A DNA stretch of 35,889 nucleotides. It comes from Deltaproteobacteria bacterium. GTDB taxonomy: Bacteria > Desulfobacterota > DSM-4660 > Desulfatiglandales > HGW-15. Both the position numbers and the translations under genes were made by a program. The DNA is taken from NCBI GenBank assembly GCA_019310485.1, contig JAFDEF010000004.1:1-35889 (forward strand), given 5' to 3'. The notes under the pieces were generated by a model that ran no database searches, was not told the origin of the DNA, and saw only the letters and a program-made list of their open reading frames with translations. Below, in pieces: positions 8,326-17,626 of the stretch (position 1 is the first letter of the stretch; each line of letters starts with the position of its first letter).

Positions 8326-9283
8326 GAAGGGTATTGCTTTAATTCTCACTGTTTTGATCACTAGCCTGATCGTAGCTCTTACCCTCCAGTTCAACGAGGC
8401 AATGCGTTCTGAGCTTTACGCTGCCGTGAATTTGCGCGATGGGGTGAAGCTCGAGTGCATGGCCAGGTCGGGATTTGATTATGCCCTAGCTGTTCTTGCA
8501 CAGGATGGGGCCTCAAAAAAATCTCTCGATTCCCTGTTAGAGCCCTGGGCGGATTCAAAGGCTCTTTCCAGTATTTCGAGCTCGCTTTTTAAGGAAGGGA
8601 GCCTTGAAATTGCAGTAACCGACCTTGGGGGTATGATACAGCTCAACGCCCTGGTGGATAAGAAGGGGCGGTATAATCAAAAACAGAAGGCGCTCTTAAC
8701 AAGGTTTTTGAGCCTGGAGCAGTTCTCCCTGAATTCCGAGCAAGTGGAAAACATTGTTGACGCTATCAAAGACTGGATTGACCCAGACAACGAAGTGACA
8801 CACTTTGGTGCTGAAAGAGCATACTACGAATCTCTTGACAGGCCCTATTCATGCAAGAACGAACCACTGGAATCCCTCAAGGAGCTTTTGCTGGTGAGGG
8901 GAATAACGAAGGAGCTGTTTTACGGAACTAAAGAAAAGCCGGGAATATCCCATTATCTCTCCATTTATGGTGATGGTAAGATCAACATCAATACCGCTAG
9001 CCCAGTGGTACTTCGGTCACTTTCAGAACACCTGGACTACAAGATGGTTGAAGAGATGGTAGCTTATCGAAGCAATGAGGAAAACGACTTCAGCCAGCCC
9101 ACGTGGTACAAGCACGTGTCGGGGATGAGCAGTGAAGTATCTATTGATGATCTTGTTAGTACTTCGAGTCGTTATTTCAGGATCGTTTCAGAGGCCAGGC
9201 AGGGATCAATGAGCAGAGAGACCAAAGGGGAAATAAAAAGGAATGGAGACTCTATCGAGGTTTTATCATACACGGTGGAATAG
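8303..9283 (+). CDS. gspK: Tip pseudopilin GspK
   Basis: 326 aa from ATG 8303, chosen because GGAG sits 5 nt upstream; the frame is open back to 8240. The prepilin site is KKG10|IALILTVLI. The residue at mature position 5 is Leu, not Glu; absence of Glu5 is the known signature of GspK, which caps the pseudopilus and needs no pairing partner ahead of it. The large alpha-helical insertion typical of GspK is recognisable (NIVDAIKDWIDPDNEV, INTASPVVL). It overlaps gspJ by 23 bp. Confidence 0.93.
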   Translation: MLGLLKDKKGIALILTVLITSLIVALTLQFNEAMRSELYAAVNLRDGVKLECMARSGFDYALAVLAQDGASKKSLDSLLEPWADSKALSSISSSLFKEGSLEIAVTDLGGMIQLNALVDKKGRYNQKQKALLTRFLSLEQFSLNSEQVENIVDAIKDWIDPDNEVTHFGAERAYYESLDRPYSCKNEPLESLKELLLVRGITKELFYGTKEKPGISHYLSIYGDGKININTASPVVLRSLSEHLDYKMVEEMVAYRSNEENDFSQPTWYKHVSGMSSEVSIDDLVSTSSRYFRIVSEARQGSMSRETKGEIKRNGDSIEVLSYTVE

Positions 9284-9291
9284 GATTTTTT

Positions 9292-10830
9292 ATGCCAGGT
9301 AAAATCTTATGTCTTGACATTAATGAAGATTTGATCACTGCCATTGTGGTTAAGAGCGGTTTCAACCGATACGAGGTCAAGGCCTGCGCGCAGGTAGAGG
9401 ATGAAGAGAACAAAGCGCTTGATGAGCCTTTTAAGAGCCTGTTCGCACAGGTGGACCCTGGATGTGATACGTGCCTGCTTTCCATACCTGGAGGGAATGC
9501 TTTCTACAGAAACCTCCACGTGCCCTTTCATGACCCGAAAAAGATCAGGCAGGTTCTCCCCTTTGAAATAGAGACAATGGTTCCCTTTCCAATTGAAGAT
9601 CTCCTGGTAGATTTTACGGTGTTTGATCGGGCTGAGGGAAGCGGTCTTCTAGCAGCTTCCATTAGAAAGGCTCTTGTCTCGGAGTACCTCGGTTTGCTTC
9701 AAACATACGGGATTGATCCTGAAAGGGTGGATATCCATTGCGTGCCGACACTTTGCTCCGTTCTAAAGCATGAAGACACGCCTTCGGATGGGCTTTTGCT
9801 CGATGTGGGCATAAAAAAGAGCACCATGCTTCTTTATACAAACAAACGCCTGGCCCTTGTAAGACACTTCTCCCTTGATGGGGAGATCCCTACCGGCAAG
9901 TTCCCTGATATTACCCTTTGGGAAAACATTAACAGGTCTGACACCGAAAAGATAAAGTCTGCACTTGAAAGATTAGGCCGTTCTGTGAATACAACAATTC
10001 ATGCCTTCAGGTGGCAGGAGAAAAGAAATATCCGACCTCAAAAGATCTTTCTGACAGGTACCCTGACCACTTACCCTGAAGCCTGGGAGATTCTTGAGCA
10101 GCTTCTGGGCATACCAGTCGAGCGAGTGGATCTCCGCCATGACAGAAGGGTTCGCATGAATGGCAGAATCGCAGATGCCTGGAACGCTGGCTCCATGGAC
10201 CATGCCCTTGCTCTCGTGCTTAGGGATGAGAGGCGCACTCCCGGCTTTAATTTCAGGAAAGGTGAATTTGCCATACAAAAAAGGTACCTTGGTCTTATGA
10301 AGGAACTTCGCGCGGCAGCCATACTGCTCGCGATTCTTCTCGCTCTCCTAATTGTTGACTTTGGCGTGGATTACCATTTACTCAAGAAAAGATATACGCT
10401 TCTGGACCAGAACATAAGACAGGTGTTCCAGCAAACTTTCCCTGATGTTAGAAGGATTGTTAACCCCTTGCAGCAGATGAAGGTGAGGATAAAGGAGATA
10501 AGAAAGGCAGCTTTGATGATGCCGGGAGCGGGCACCGGGGAAAGGGCCATTGATATCTTAAAGGATATTTCTAAGAGGGTTCCGACAACAATGGACGTAC
10601 ACGTGGCAAGGACCGTAATTGACCCTGAAATGGTGGAAGTAAGGGGAGACACAGACACGTTCAAGACAGTTGACAGCCTGAAGACCAGGCTGGAGCCTTC
10701 GCCTTATTTTAGTTCGGTAACTATTACCTCCGCCAATCTTAGCCGCAAGGGCAAAAGGGTTCGGTTTGTTCTCAAACTGAAAAGAAAGAAGACATCTTCT
10801 CAGGCTCGTATCTCGGGTTCTTCTGGTTAA
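9292..10830 (+). CDS. gspL: T2SS assembly protein GspL (PilM/PilN-like)
   Basis: 512 aa. The cytoplasmic N-terminal 330 residues have an actin/PilM-like fold pattern (KILCLDINED start, LLLDVGIKKSTMLL near 165). One membrane segment lies near 337-358, followed by a PilN-like periplasmic domain with a coiled region and a ferredoxin-like fold. GspL links the GspE ATPase to GspM and the platform. The start ATG is 9 bp after gspK. The protein is longer than enterobacterial GspL (about 400 aa). Confidence 0.88.
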   Translation: MPGKILCLDINEDLITAIVVKSGFNRYEVKACAQVEDEENKALDEPFKSLFAQVDPGCDTCLLSIPGGNAFYRNLHVPFHDPKKIRQVLPFEIETMVPFPIEDLLVDFTVFDRAEGSGLLAASIRKALVSEYLGLLQTYGIDPERVDIHCVPTLCSVLKHEDTPSDGLLLDVGIKKSTMLLYTNKRLALVRHFSLDGEIPTGKFPDITLWENINRSDTEKIKSALERLGRSVNTTIHAFRWQEKRNIRPQKIFLTGTLTTYPEAWEILEQLLGIPVERVDLRHDRRVRMNGRIADAWNAGSMDHALALVLRDERRTPGFNFRKGEFAIQKRYLGLMKELRAAAILLAILLALLIVDFGVDYHLLKKRYTLLDQNIRQVFQQTFPDVRRIVNPLQQMKVRIKEIRKAALMMPGAGTGERAIDILKDISKRVPTTMDVHVARTVIDPEMVEVRGDTDTFKTVDSLKTRLEPSPYFSSVTITSANLSRKGKRVRFVLKLKRKKTSSQARISGSSG

Positions 10831-10896
10831 CGGTTGGACTTTGAGGACAAGGCGCTAGGTGATAACGGTGAATAAGCAGGGAGCTTTTTCCCGATA

Positions 10897-11412
10897 ATGA
10901 GACTTGCAAAGCGAGAAAAATATTCATTAATTGTTGGATGTTGCCTGATTGCAGCTTTCTTTGCAATTCAGTTCTTAGTTGGCCCCTTTTTTGAAAAAAG
11001 AAACCGCCTTCAAAAAGGCATCCGTGTAAAGGAAGCATCGCTTCAAGAGATAATAGAGCTTGCACAGGAGTACAAAAGTCTCCAGGCCGGTTCTCATAGA
11101 ATAAAGAGGCTGCTTGCTGCAAGGGAAAAGGGGTTTACCCTTTTTACGTTTCTTGAAAGGGCAGCCTCTGATGCCGGAATCAAGGATCATATAAAATATA
11201 TGAAGCCTTCAGTTATAAGGGGTACAGGCCCGGCGGCAGAGTCTATAGTTGAGATGAAGCTTGAGAGAATTACCCTCAACCAGCTTGTTGGGTATCTCCA
11301 CAGGATTGAATTGCCTGACAAGGCAATTGCCGTCAAGAGGATTTCCATTAAGGAGAATACCCGCGATAAAGGATACCTGGAAGCTGTACTCCAGGCGGTG
11401 ACTTACAGGTGA
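10897..11412 (+). CDS. gspM: T2SS protein GspM (PilO-like)
   Basis: 171 aa. One N-terminal membrane helix (about 9-30) is followed by a periplasmic coiled coil (35-75) and a small ferredoxin-like domain (80-171). This layout is shared by GspM and PilO. Its position right after gspL supports GspM, which stabilises GspL and gathers the inner-membrane platform. The ATG at 10897 lacks a well-spaced Shine-Dalgarno; an AGGGAG lies about 13 nt upstream. Sequence conservation in this family is low, so the call rests largely on context. Confidence 0.82.
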   Translation: MRLAKREKYSLIVGCCLIAAFFAIQFLVGPFFEKRNRLQKGIRVKEASLQEIIELAQEYKSLQAGSHRIKRLLAAREKGFTLFTFLERAASDAGIKDHIKYMKPSVIRGTGPAAESIVEMKLERITLNQLVGYLHRIELPDKAIAVKRISIKENTRDKGYLEAVLQAVTYR

Positions 11413-11486
11413 AACATTAAGCTCAGGGGGCACATAACTAGGCCTGGGCTGAAACTTGAAAGAGACTTCCCGCTTTGAAGGAAAAC

Positions 11487-12371
11487 ATGTGGAAGAATAA
11501 GAAATGGTTCGCGTATATTTTATACAGCCTTCTGCTTTGTGCAGCGCTACTTTATTATCGTTTTCCATCAGAAGAAGCCAAAGATTACTTGGAAGGGTCT
11601 TTTGCGAGGGCGGCACCCCAATTTTCCCTGTCTATCCACAGGGTTTCCCTTGATCCCGGCTTCAGAATCAAACTGGAGAAGATTGATGTTTCAAGGAAAC
11701 TGGAGCCTGAGTTATTCGTATTCAAAGCGGGAAGCTTGTTTATTAGGCCCAGATTGAGGTCTTTTCTAAGGGGGAAAAAGGTTTTTTGTTTTGAAGGCAC
11801 AGCATACGGAGGACACCTGAATGGCTGTGCCGGGGGCATGGCAAAGAGAAAAGAGGCACCGTTTTCCTTTTCACTCCAACTGGAGGCTCTACGGCTTGAA
11901 ACCTTTGATGGGCTCCAACGATGGCTTGGCCGCCGGGTGAAGGGAACGCTGAGCGGCAACATCTCGTGTACCGAAACGACCGACTCCCTGCTAAAGGGAA
12001 GCGGAGATGCACACTTGAGGCTAGCAAAAGGAGAGGTCGAGCTGCTTCAACCGGTTCTTGGCCTCAGATCCGTGAAGTTTGACAAAATAGAAATGAGGGT
12101 GAGTCTCAAGAGCGGAAGGGCTGAACTGGTTTCTGCTGAAATGGAAGGCCCGGATTTGAAGGGCTCAGTAACAGGAACTATAATACTAAGCAAAGAGATC
12201 CTAAAAAGCCGACTTAACCTTAAGGGAAACGTTGAGCCAAGAAGAGGCTTTTATCAGACTATTTCAAACAACCCTTTGAGCAGCAAGTTCTTCAAAGCGC
12301 GTGCAAAAAGGGGAAGGCTTTATTTTTCCATTAGGGGAATCCTCGAAAAGCCAAGCTTACAGTTCATTTAA
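11487..12371 (+). CDS. gspN: T2SS protein GspN
   Basis: 294 aa from ATG 11487, with AAGGA 4 nt upstream; a TTG at 11475 is the alternative. An N-terminal membrane anchor (about 8-24) precedes a long beta-rich periplasmic region resembling AsmA-type repeats (for example GTLSGNISC, LKGSVTGTI). GspN is an accessory subunit of unclear role, present in only some T2SS. Its place between gspM and gspC is the order expected for this type of operon. Confidence 0.8.
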   Translation: MWKNKKWFAYILYSLLLCAALLYYRFPSEEAKDYLEGSFARAAPQFSLSIHRVSLDPGFRIKLEKIDVSRKLEPELFVFKAGSLFIRPRLRSFLRGKKVFCFEGTAYGGHLNGCAGGMAKRKEAPFSFSLQLEALRLETFDGLQRWLGRRVKGTLSGNISCTETTDSLLKGSGDAHLRLAKGEVELLQPVLGLRSVKFDKIEMRVSLKSGRAELVSAEMEGPDLKGSVTGTIILSKEILKSRLNLKGNVEPRRGFYQTISNNPLSSKFFKARAKRGRLYFSIRGILEKPSLQFI

Positions 12372-12375
12372 TGGT

Positions 12376-13224
12376 ATGAAAAAGATTTACTACACCGTCT
12401 TTACCCTACTCGTCTTGTCGGCTATCATCTACGTGGGTGTAGATGCTTTCTACAGGATAGTGCGTGCAGAGTTCACTGGTGTTGAGATTAATAAGATAGT
12501 AGCTGTAAAGCCCGCCGTTTACACAATACCTGGCCAGCCCTCCTTTGACCAATACAGGATTATCGCTCAGAGGAATCTCTTTGGGTCTGTGGAAGAAACA
12601 CAGGCCAGGACAAAGGAGAATTCTGTCGAAGCTCTTCAACCAACATCCTTGAAGCTTGCGCTCCTGGGCACAGTTTCAGGGGACCCTGAAAGTGCCGTTG
12701 CGGTGATAAGAGAGATGGGCAAAAATAAAGAAGGTCTTTTCAAGGTCGGAGATGCGATAGAAAAAGCCACTGTCAAGAAAATCCTTCGCGGCAAGGTTAT
12801 ACTGAGAGTTGGCAACAGGGATGAGGTTTTGAGCATGAAGGAGCCGACCTCTTCAAAACAAGGAAAGGCACCAGGGATAGTAAATCCATCACGGCCGGAG
12901 GGCGGAAGAACCATTACCATCAGCAGGTCTGAGCTCGAAAGATCCATCCAAAATATCAATTCACTGCTGTCCCAGGCGCGGGTAAGACCTTCTTTCAACA
13001 AGGGAAAGCCCAACGGGCTGGTGGTGGATCAAATAAGAGCCAATTCCTTTTTTTCAAAGCTCGGACTCAGGAACGGGGACATTGTTAACAGGGTTAATGG
13101 TCGCCTTATCCGAAGTCCGGCAGATATTATTTCAGCCTACAATAGATTGCAATCAGGTTCTCCAATTTCCTTGACAATAAGCCGAAGAGGTCAACAAGAA
13201 ACCTTAAACTATATATTCCAGTGA
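12376..13224 (+). CDS. gspC: T2SS clamp protein GspC
   Basis: 282 aa from ATG 12376, 4 bp after the gspN stop; the frame is open to 12301. One membrane helix (4-24) is followed by the HR domain (about 58-155; RNLFG at 66-70, LLGTVSG near 97) and a C-terminal PDZ domain (about 205-282; GLVVDQI, LGLRNGDIVNRVNG). GspC connects the inner-membrane platform to the GspD secretin through the HR domain, and the PDZ domain contributes to substrate selection. No good Shine-Dalgarno is seen, so coupling to gspN translation is likely. Confidence 0.92.
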   Translation: MKKIYYTVFTLLVLSAIIYVGVDAFYRIVRAEFTGVEINKIVAVKPAVYTIPGQPSFDQYRIIAQRNLFGSVEETQARTKENSVEALQPTSLKLALLGTVSGDPESAVAVIREMGKNKEGLFKVGDAIEKATVKKILRGKVILRVGNRDEVLSMKEPTSSKQGKAPGIVNPSRPEGGRTITISRSELERSIQNINSLLSQARVRPSFNKGKPNGLVVDQIRANSFFSKLGLRNGDIVNRVNGRLIRSPADIISAYNRLQSGSPISLTISRRGQQETLNYIFQ

Positions 13225-13228
13225 AGCC

Positions 13229-14809
13229 ATGTACACAGCATATTTTGATTTTAAAGAAAACCCCTTCAACTTAACTCCGGACCCCAAGTATCTTTTTCTA
13301 AGCACATATCACAAAGAGGCACTGGAGCACTTACTCTACGGCATCAACGAGAGGAAGGGCTTTATAGCCATAACAGGGGGCATAGGAACTGGGAAAACCA
13401 CTCTTTGTCGGGCTCTTTTGAGCCACCTAGATGTATCTACAAGAACCGCACTAATATTCAATGCTTTCCTTTCAGAGGTCGAGTTGCTGAAAACTATAAA
13501 CCGGGAATTCGGGATTAATACAGGCCCAGGCATCGCCAGCAGAAACGATTACATTGACGCCCTTAACAGGTTCCTTCTGAAAAATTTCAGCCAGGGTGGG
13601 AATGCAGTCCTTCTCATAGATGAAGCACAAAACCTTTCTCAAGCAGCACTTGAACAGGTAAGGATGCTTTCAAACCTGGAAACTGAAAAAGAAAAGCTGC
13701 TGCAAATCGTACTGGTAGGCCAACTTGAATTGAGCAGCCTTCTCGCATCTCCCGCCTTGAGGCAGCTTAACGAACGAATAACAGTGCGCTACGAGCTGAA
13801 ATCATTAGACAGCAAAGACATCCAGGGGTACGTGGCACATCGTCTCTCTGTTGCAGGTGGAGGGGGGTCAAGCCTCAAATTCAGTGAGGGGGCATTCAAG
13901 AAACTTTACGGGTTCTCAAGGGGGAATCCCCGCAGGATCAACGCCCTTTGTGATCGCGCGCTTCTTATTGCCTATGCGAAGGGAAAACATACTATATCAA
14001 AGAGCATGATAGGAAATGCAGCAAAGGAACTGGGCGGAGATGCAGGTGTGCTATCGAAATCCGGAAGGCGTGCCTGGAAGAATGTGGTTGGTTTTTCATT
14101 GCTTTTAGTTATCCTGGCAGCACTGCTCGGTATGGCTGCATTGACCTATAAACCTTATTTTCTCGGAGTTTTCTCCCCTGGCCCCAAAGTGGCGGATAAG
14201 AGGAAAGCATTGAAGACTTCGATTCCTTCGGCTGTCCCAGTGAAGAAAGAGGCTTCAGTTTTCCTGGATGAGAGAAGCAGCCTCGCGGGACTTTTCACTC
14301 TTTTCAATAAAGGGATAAATGCCGAAAGAGAAAATATAGAAGCTCCAACTCCTCTTAGTCTGGTTTCCTTTAGAGTAAGGCCCGAGTTCTATGTGCTTTT
14401 TGGAAAACCTTTCAGGGTTCTTGCTTCGGTCTCTCCCGGAAGTGATCCAAAGGGCTCTCACTACCTCTTGATTCAGAAAACCATGCCAGGCGGAGCACTA
14501 GTTATAGACGCCAATGGGAAAAACCGTGAAGTTAGCAGGGAATTCCTTTTCTGTCACTGGGGCCAATTGGTCTCGTTCGTTTACCCTGTTGAAAAAAAAG
14601 CTGTTCGATTGACGCGGGGAATGCGCACCCTGAAGGTCACACGAGTCCAGCGGATACTGGTCCATAGAGGATACTTGCTTGAGGAGACGGGGGTCTACGA
14701 TGAACCTACCCGACAGGCAGTGATGAAATTGCAACAAGATCTGGGTTTGAAATGCGACGGCATTGTTGGCCCGAGGACCATGTCAGTGCTCTTTCAAATG
14801 GCCGGGTAA
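13229..14809 (+). CDS. gspA: ExeA/GspA-like ATPase with peptidoglycan-binding domain
   Basis: 526 aa. The AAA ATPase domain starts the protein (MYTAYFDFKENPFNLTPDP, the typical ExeA opening), with Walker A at 50-57 (K56) and Walker B LLIDEAQN (D131, E132). One membrane segment lies at about 285-305. The periplasmic part has a region resembling a peptidase C39-like fold (about 385-460) and a C-terminal peptidoglycan-binding domain (about 470-526; TRQAVMKLQQDLGL, DGIVGPRTM). In Aeromonas, ExeA with ExeB binds peptidoglycan and helps the secretin assemble across the wall. It starts 4 bp after gspC. Confidence 0.9.
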   Translation: MYTAYFDFKENPFNLTPDPKYLFLSTYHKEALEHLLYGINERKGFIAITGGIGTGKTTLCRALLSHLDVSTRTALIFNAFLSEVELLKTINREFGINTGPGIASRNDYIDALNRFLLKNFSQGGNAVLLIDEAQNLSQAALEQVRMLSNLETEKEKLLQIVLVGQLELSSLLASPALRQLNERITVRYELKSLDSKDIQGYVAHRLSVAGGGGSSLKFSEGAFKKLYGFSRGNPRRINALCDRALLIAYAKGKHTISKSMIGNAAKELGGDAGVLSKSGRRAWKNVVGFSLLLVILAALLGMAALTYKPYFLGVFSPGPKVADKRKALKTSIPSAVPVKKEASVFLDERSSLAGLFTLFNKGINAERENIEAPTPLSLVSFRVRPEFYVLFGKPFRVLASVSPGSDPKGSHYLLIQKTMPGGALVIDANGKNREVSREFLFCHWGQLVSFVYPVEKKAVRLTRGMRTLKVTRVQRILVHRGYLLEETGVYDEPTRQAVMKLQQDLGLKCDGIVGPRTMSVLFQMAG

Positions 14810-14838
14810 GTTCATTGGAACCTGAGTTATTAGGGACT

Positions 14839-15516
14839 ATGAGTTACATAAACGAAGCCCTTAGGAAAGCGCAAAGAGAAAAAGACGCCCATAGTGTGAG
14901 GTATGGTGCAGTGGGAAGAACGGGGCGGAGAGGAAGCGCTCCATTTTACAGAAGGCGGCTGGGGTGGGGCCTCCTGGGTGTAGTTTTCATTTCACTTGCA
15001 TTTGCGCTATATTCGTGGTTGGATTTTAGACCTAAAAAAAGCACTGCCACTGCAGTGGTAGCAAGACCTTTGCCTTCGGCGGCTACCGGGGGGCGCTCTG
15101 TTGAAAAGGCAAAAGTTCTTTATGAAAAGGCAAGGCTCTTTCAGAAAGAGGGCAAGCTTGAACAGGCCAAAGATCTTTACCAACAGACTCTAAGGCTTGA
15201 CCCAGGACATGTTGAGGCATTGAATAACCTTGGGGTTATATGCCTTCGCGAAGCAGATTACACCGCGGCGCAGCAAAATTTTGAGAAAGCAATCAGGTTA
15301 AGGCCGGGTTACGTTGATCCTTTTTACAATATGGCATGTCTTTATGCTGCAAAGGGGGATATTGAAAAGAGCCTTGCCTATTTAAGAAAGACTGTCTCAA
15401 TGGAAGGTTCGGCAAGGGAGTGGGCGAAAAGGGACACTGATTTCAGAAACCTTTGGCAAAGCCCTGAGTTTCAGAGACTAGTAGAAGCTGGCGCTCGAGT
15501 GACGAGAGACAAGTGA
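14839..15516 (+). CDS. GspB-like TPR membrane protein
   Basis: 225 aa from ATG 14839; the frame is open to 14752 inside exeA, but MSYINEALRKAQREKD matches the usual start of GspB-like proteins. A short cytoplasmic tail is followed by a membrane helix (about 43-62) and periplasmic TPR repeats (about 85-195, with EALNNLGVICLREADY and PFYNMACLYAAKGD). The place directly after exeA/gspA suggests it is the ExeB/GspB partner. Here the usual GspB domain is replaced by TPRs. It ends in a GTGA overlap with gspD. Confidence 0.85.
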   Translation: MSYINEALRKAQREKDAHSVRYGAVGRTGRRGSAPFYRRRLGWGLLGVVFISLAFALYSWLDFRPKKSTATAVVARPLPSAATGGRSVEKAKVLYEKARLFQKEGKLEQAKDLYQQTLRLDPGHVEALNNLGVICLREADYTAAQQNFEKAIRLRPGYVDPFYNMACLYAAKGDIEKSLAYLRKTVSMEGSAREWAKRDTDFRNLWQSPEFQRLVEAGARVTRDK

Positions 15517-17594
15517 CGAGCAAGAAGAACATAAAGAGCATGGTTTGTGGTTTTTGTGTAGGGCTTTTCCTGCTTGTAAGCCTTACTACAGTTCAGGCGG
15601 CGCGCGTTTCAGGGGAACCCGGCATTACTCCAACTGTGCCACTTGCTAGCAAGGCCAAGAAGGGAGGGAAACCACCAGGGTCAAAATCAAAGGCGGTTTC
15701 CAACAAGGAAGTACCAGCGGTCAAGGAAAAGGCAGCGTCCGGCAATACAGTTACAAAGAAGGCAGTTGCAGAAAAAGAAAAAAAGCGTGAGCGCTACATC
15801 ACTATTGATTTTGACAATGTTGATATACGTGTTTTCATCAAGTTTATTAGTGAACTGACAGGCAAGAACTTCGTCGTGGACCAGAGGGTCAGAGGAAAAG
15901 TTACTATTATATCCCCCAGGAAGATATCGGTTCGGGAAGCATACCGTGTTTTTGAATCTGTCCTGGAGGTACATGGCTTTACCACTGTACCTGCCGGGAA
16001 TGTTACCAAAATTGTGCCTGCGGTTTCAGCCCGTTCGAAAAGCATAGAAACAAGGCTCAGGCAGGAGGCAATAAGCCCTGAAGACAAGGTTGTAACTCAG
16101 TTGATTCCTCTCAGATATGCTGACCCAACCACACTCAGCAGGCTTTTTGCCCCCCTTATTTCAAAAAGCAGTGTTATCGTGCCTTATGCGCCGACAGGTA
16201 TGCTGATCGTAACAGACGTTCTTTCAAATATCAGGCGACTGCTCCACATTGTAAAAGCCATAGATGTTCAAGGAATTGGGGAAGAAATATCGGTTGTTCC
16301 CCTGAAATATGCAACTGCATCTGTGATGAGTAAGTCTTTGAATCAGTTATTCCAAATAAGAACAGTAAGGCCGCGGAAGAGAACCGCAGTTCAACCCACA
16401 GTCAAGATCGTTCCTGATGAAAGGACGAATTCTTTGATAATTCTAGCGTCAGAACATGAAACGTTAAAGATCAAAGGGTTGATAAATTTGCTTGACAAGG
16501 AAACCCCCAAAGGGGAGGGGGATATTCACGTTTATTACCTTCAGAATGCGAACGCAGAAGAGCTTGCGAAGGTCTTAATGTCCATCCCCTCAAAGCAGGT
16601 TAAAGGACCGGTAAAAGGGAAAGCCCCGGTTGTTTCAAAAGAGGTTCAGATAGTCGCTGACAAGGCAACGAACTCTCTTGTTATTACTGCCAAAAAGGAC
16701 GATTTTCGGGTGCTGGAAGACGTGATCAAGAAGCTGGATATTGCCCGCCGCATGGTATATATCGAAGCGCTTTTGATGGAAGTTAGCGTCAGCAAGAAAC
16801 TCAACCTGGGAGTGGAGTGGCAGGCTGCGGAAACCTTTGGCAGTCATAAGGGCAGAAACATTGCAGTATTTGGAAGTTCCTACTCGGGCGAAAAATTTAC
16901 TCCGGTTGCCACCGGGTTTTCACTGGGTGTCCTGGGTGATACCATCACCATAGGAGGGGTTTCCTTTCCGAATCTGGGTGCTGTCGTAAAGGCTTTGCAA
17001 ACGGATTCTGACGTACAAATCCTTTCAACTCCCCAGATCCTCACAACAGACAATGAAGAGGCCGAGATTGTCGTAGCCAAGAACGTACCCTTCCAGACAA
17101 GGGTGGAAACAACAACAGAGGTGGGTGCAAGGGAGTTTGTTAATTACGAATACAGGGACGTTGGAGTTACCCTCAAGATTACTCCTCAAATCAACCAGGA
17201 GCGATTTGTGCGCCTGAAGATTTCTGATGAGGTTTCCCAGGTCGTGAAGGAGGAATCCGTTTTAGGGCTTCCCACTACATTGAAAAGAGTGGCGAAAACG
17301 ACTGTTATAGTAAAAGACGGCACCAGCGTGGTAATTGGAGGCCTGATTGACCGGCCTATTAATGAAACAACCAGTATGACCCCTTGCCTCGGAACCATTC
17401 CTGGCGTTGGCTGGCTCTTCAAATCGGTGTCCAAATCTCGTCAAAGAACTAATCTTTACATCTTCCTCACCCCCCATATTATTGAAAACCCGGTTGAAGC
17501 AGGAGCGCTTTACAGAGAAAAAAAGCAGGAAATTGATAAAATCAAGGGGGGTAACATTAAGTTGTACGAAAGGCCTTCAGGTGGGGCTCCGTGA
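15513..17594 (+). CDS. gspD: T2SS outer-membrane secretin GspD
   Basis: 693 aa starting with GTG in a 4-bp overlap with the previous stop. An ATG nine codons on (15540) is possible. A signal peptide ends near residue 29 (TTVQA|A). An unusual Lys/Ala-rich linker fills about 45-92. Domains N0 (about 92-165), N1 (195-255), N2 (257-332) and N3 (335-415) follow, then the secretin beta barrel (about 440-680; VQILSTPQILTTDNEEA, GVTLKITPQI, VVIGGLIDR). It forms the 15-mer outer-membrane channel. No separate pilotin gene is visible in the window. Confidence 0.96.
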   Translation: MTSKKNIKSMVCGFCVGLFLLVSLTTVQAARVSGEPGITPTVPLASKAKKGGKPPGSKSKAVSNKEVPAVKEKAASGNTVTKKAVAEKEKKRERYITIDFDNVDIRVFIKFISELTGKNFVVDQRVRGKVTIISPRKISVREAYRVFESVLEVHGFTTVPAGNVTKIVPAVSARSKSIETRLRQEAISPEDKVVTQLIPLRYADPTTLSRLFAPLISKSSVIVPYAPTGMLIVTDVLSNIRRLLHIVKAIDVQGIGEEISVVPLKYATASVMSKSLNQLFQIRTVRPRKRTAVQPTVKIVPDERTNSLIILASEHETLKIKGLINLLDKETPKGEGDIHVYYLQNANAEELAKVLMSIPSKQVKGPVKGKAPVVSKEVQIVADKATNSLVITAKKDDFRVLEDVIKKLDIARRMVYIEALLMEVSVSKKLNLGVEWQAAETFGSHKGRNIAVFGSSYSGEKFTPVATGFSLGVLGDTITIGGVSFPNLGAVVKALQTDSDVQILSTPQILTTDNEEAEIVVAKNVPFQTRVETTTEVGAREFVNYEYRDVGVTLKITPQINQERFVRLKISDEVSQVVKEESVLGLPTTLKRVAKTTVIVKDGTSVVIGGLIDRPINETTSMTPCLGTIPGVGWLFKSVSKSRQRTNLYIFLTPHIIENPVEAGALYREKKQEIDKIKGGNIKLYERPSGGAP

Positions 17595-17626
17595 ACTAAA
17601 GGCGGACAACCACAGGGCACAGGGCA

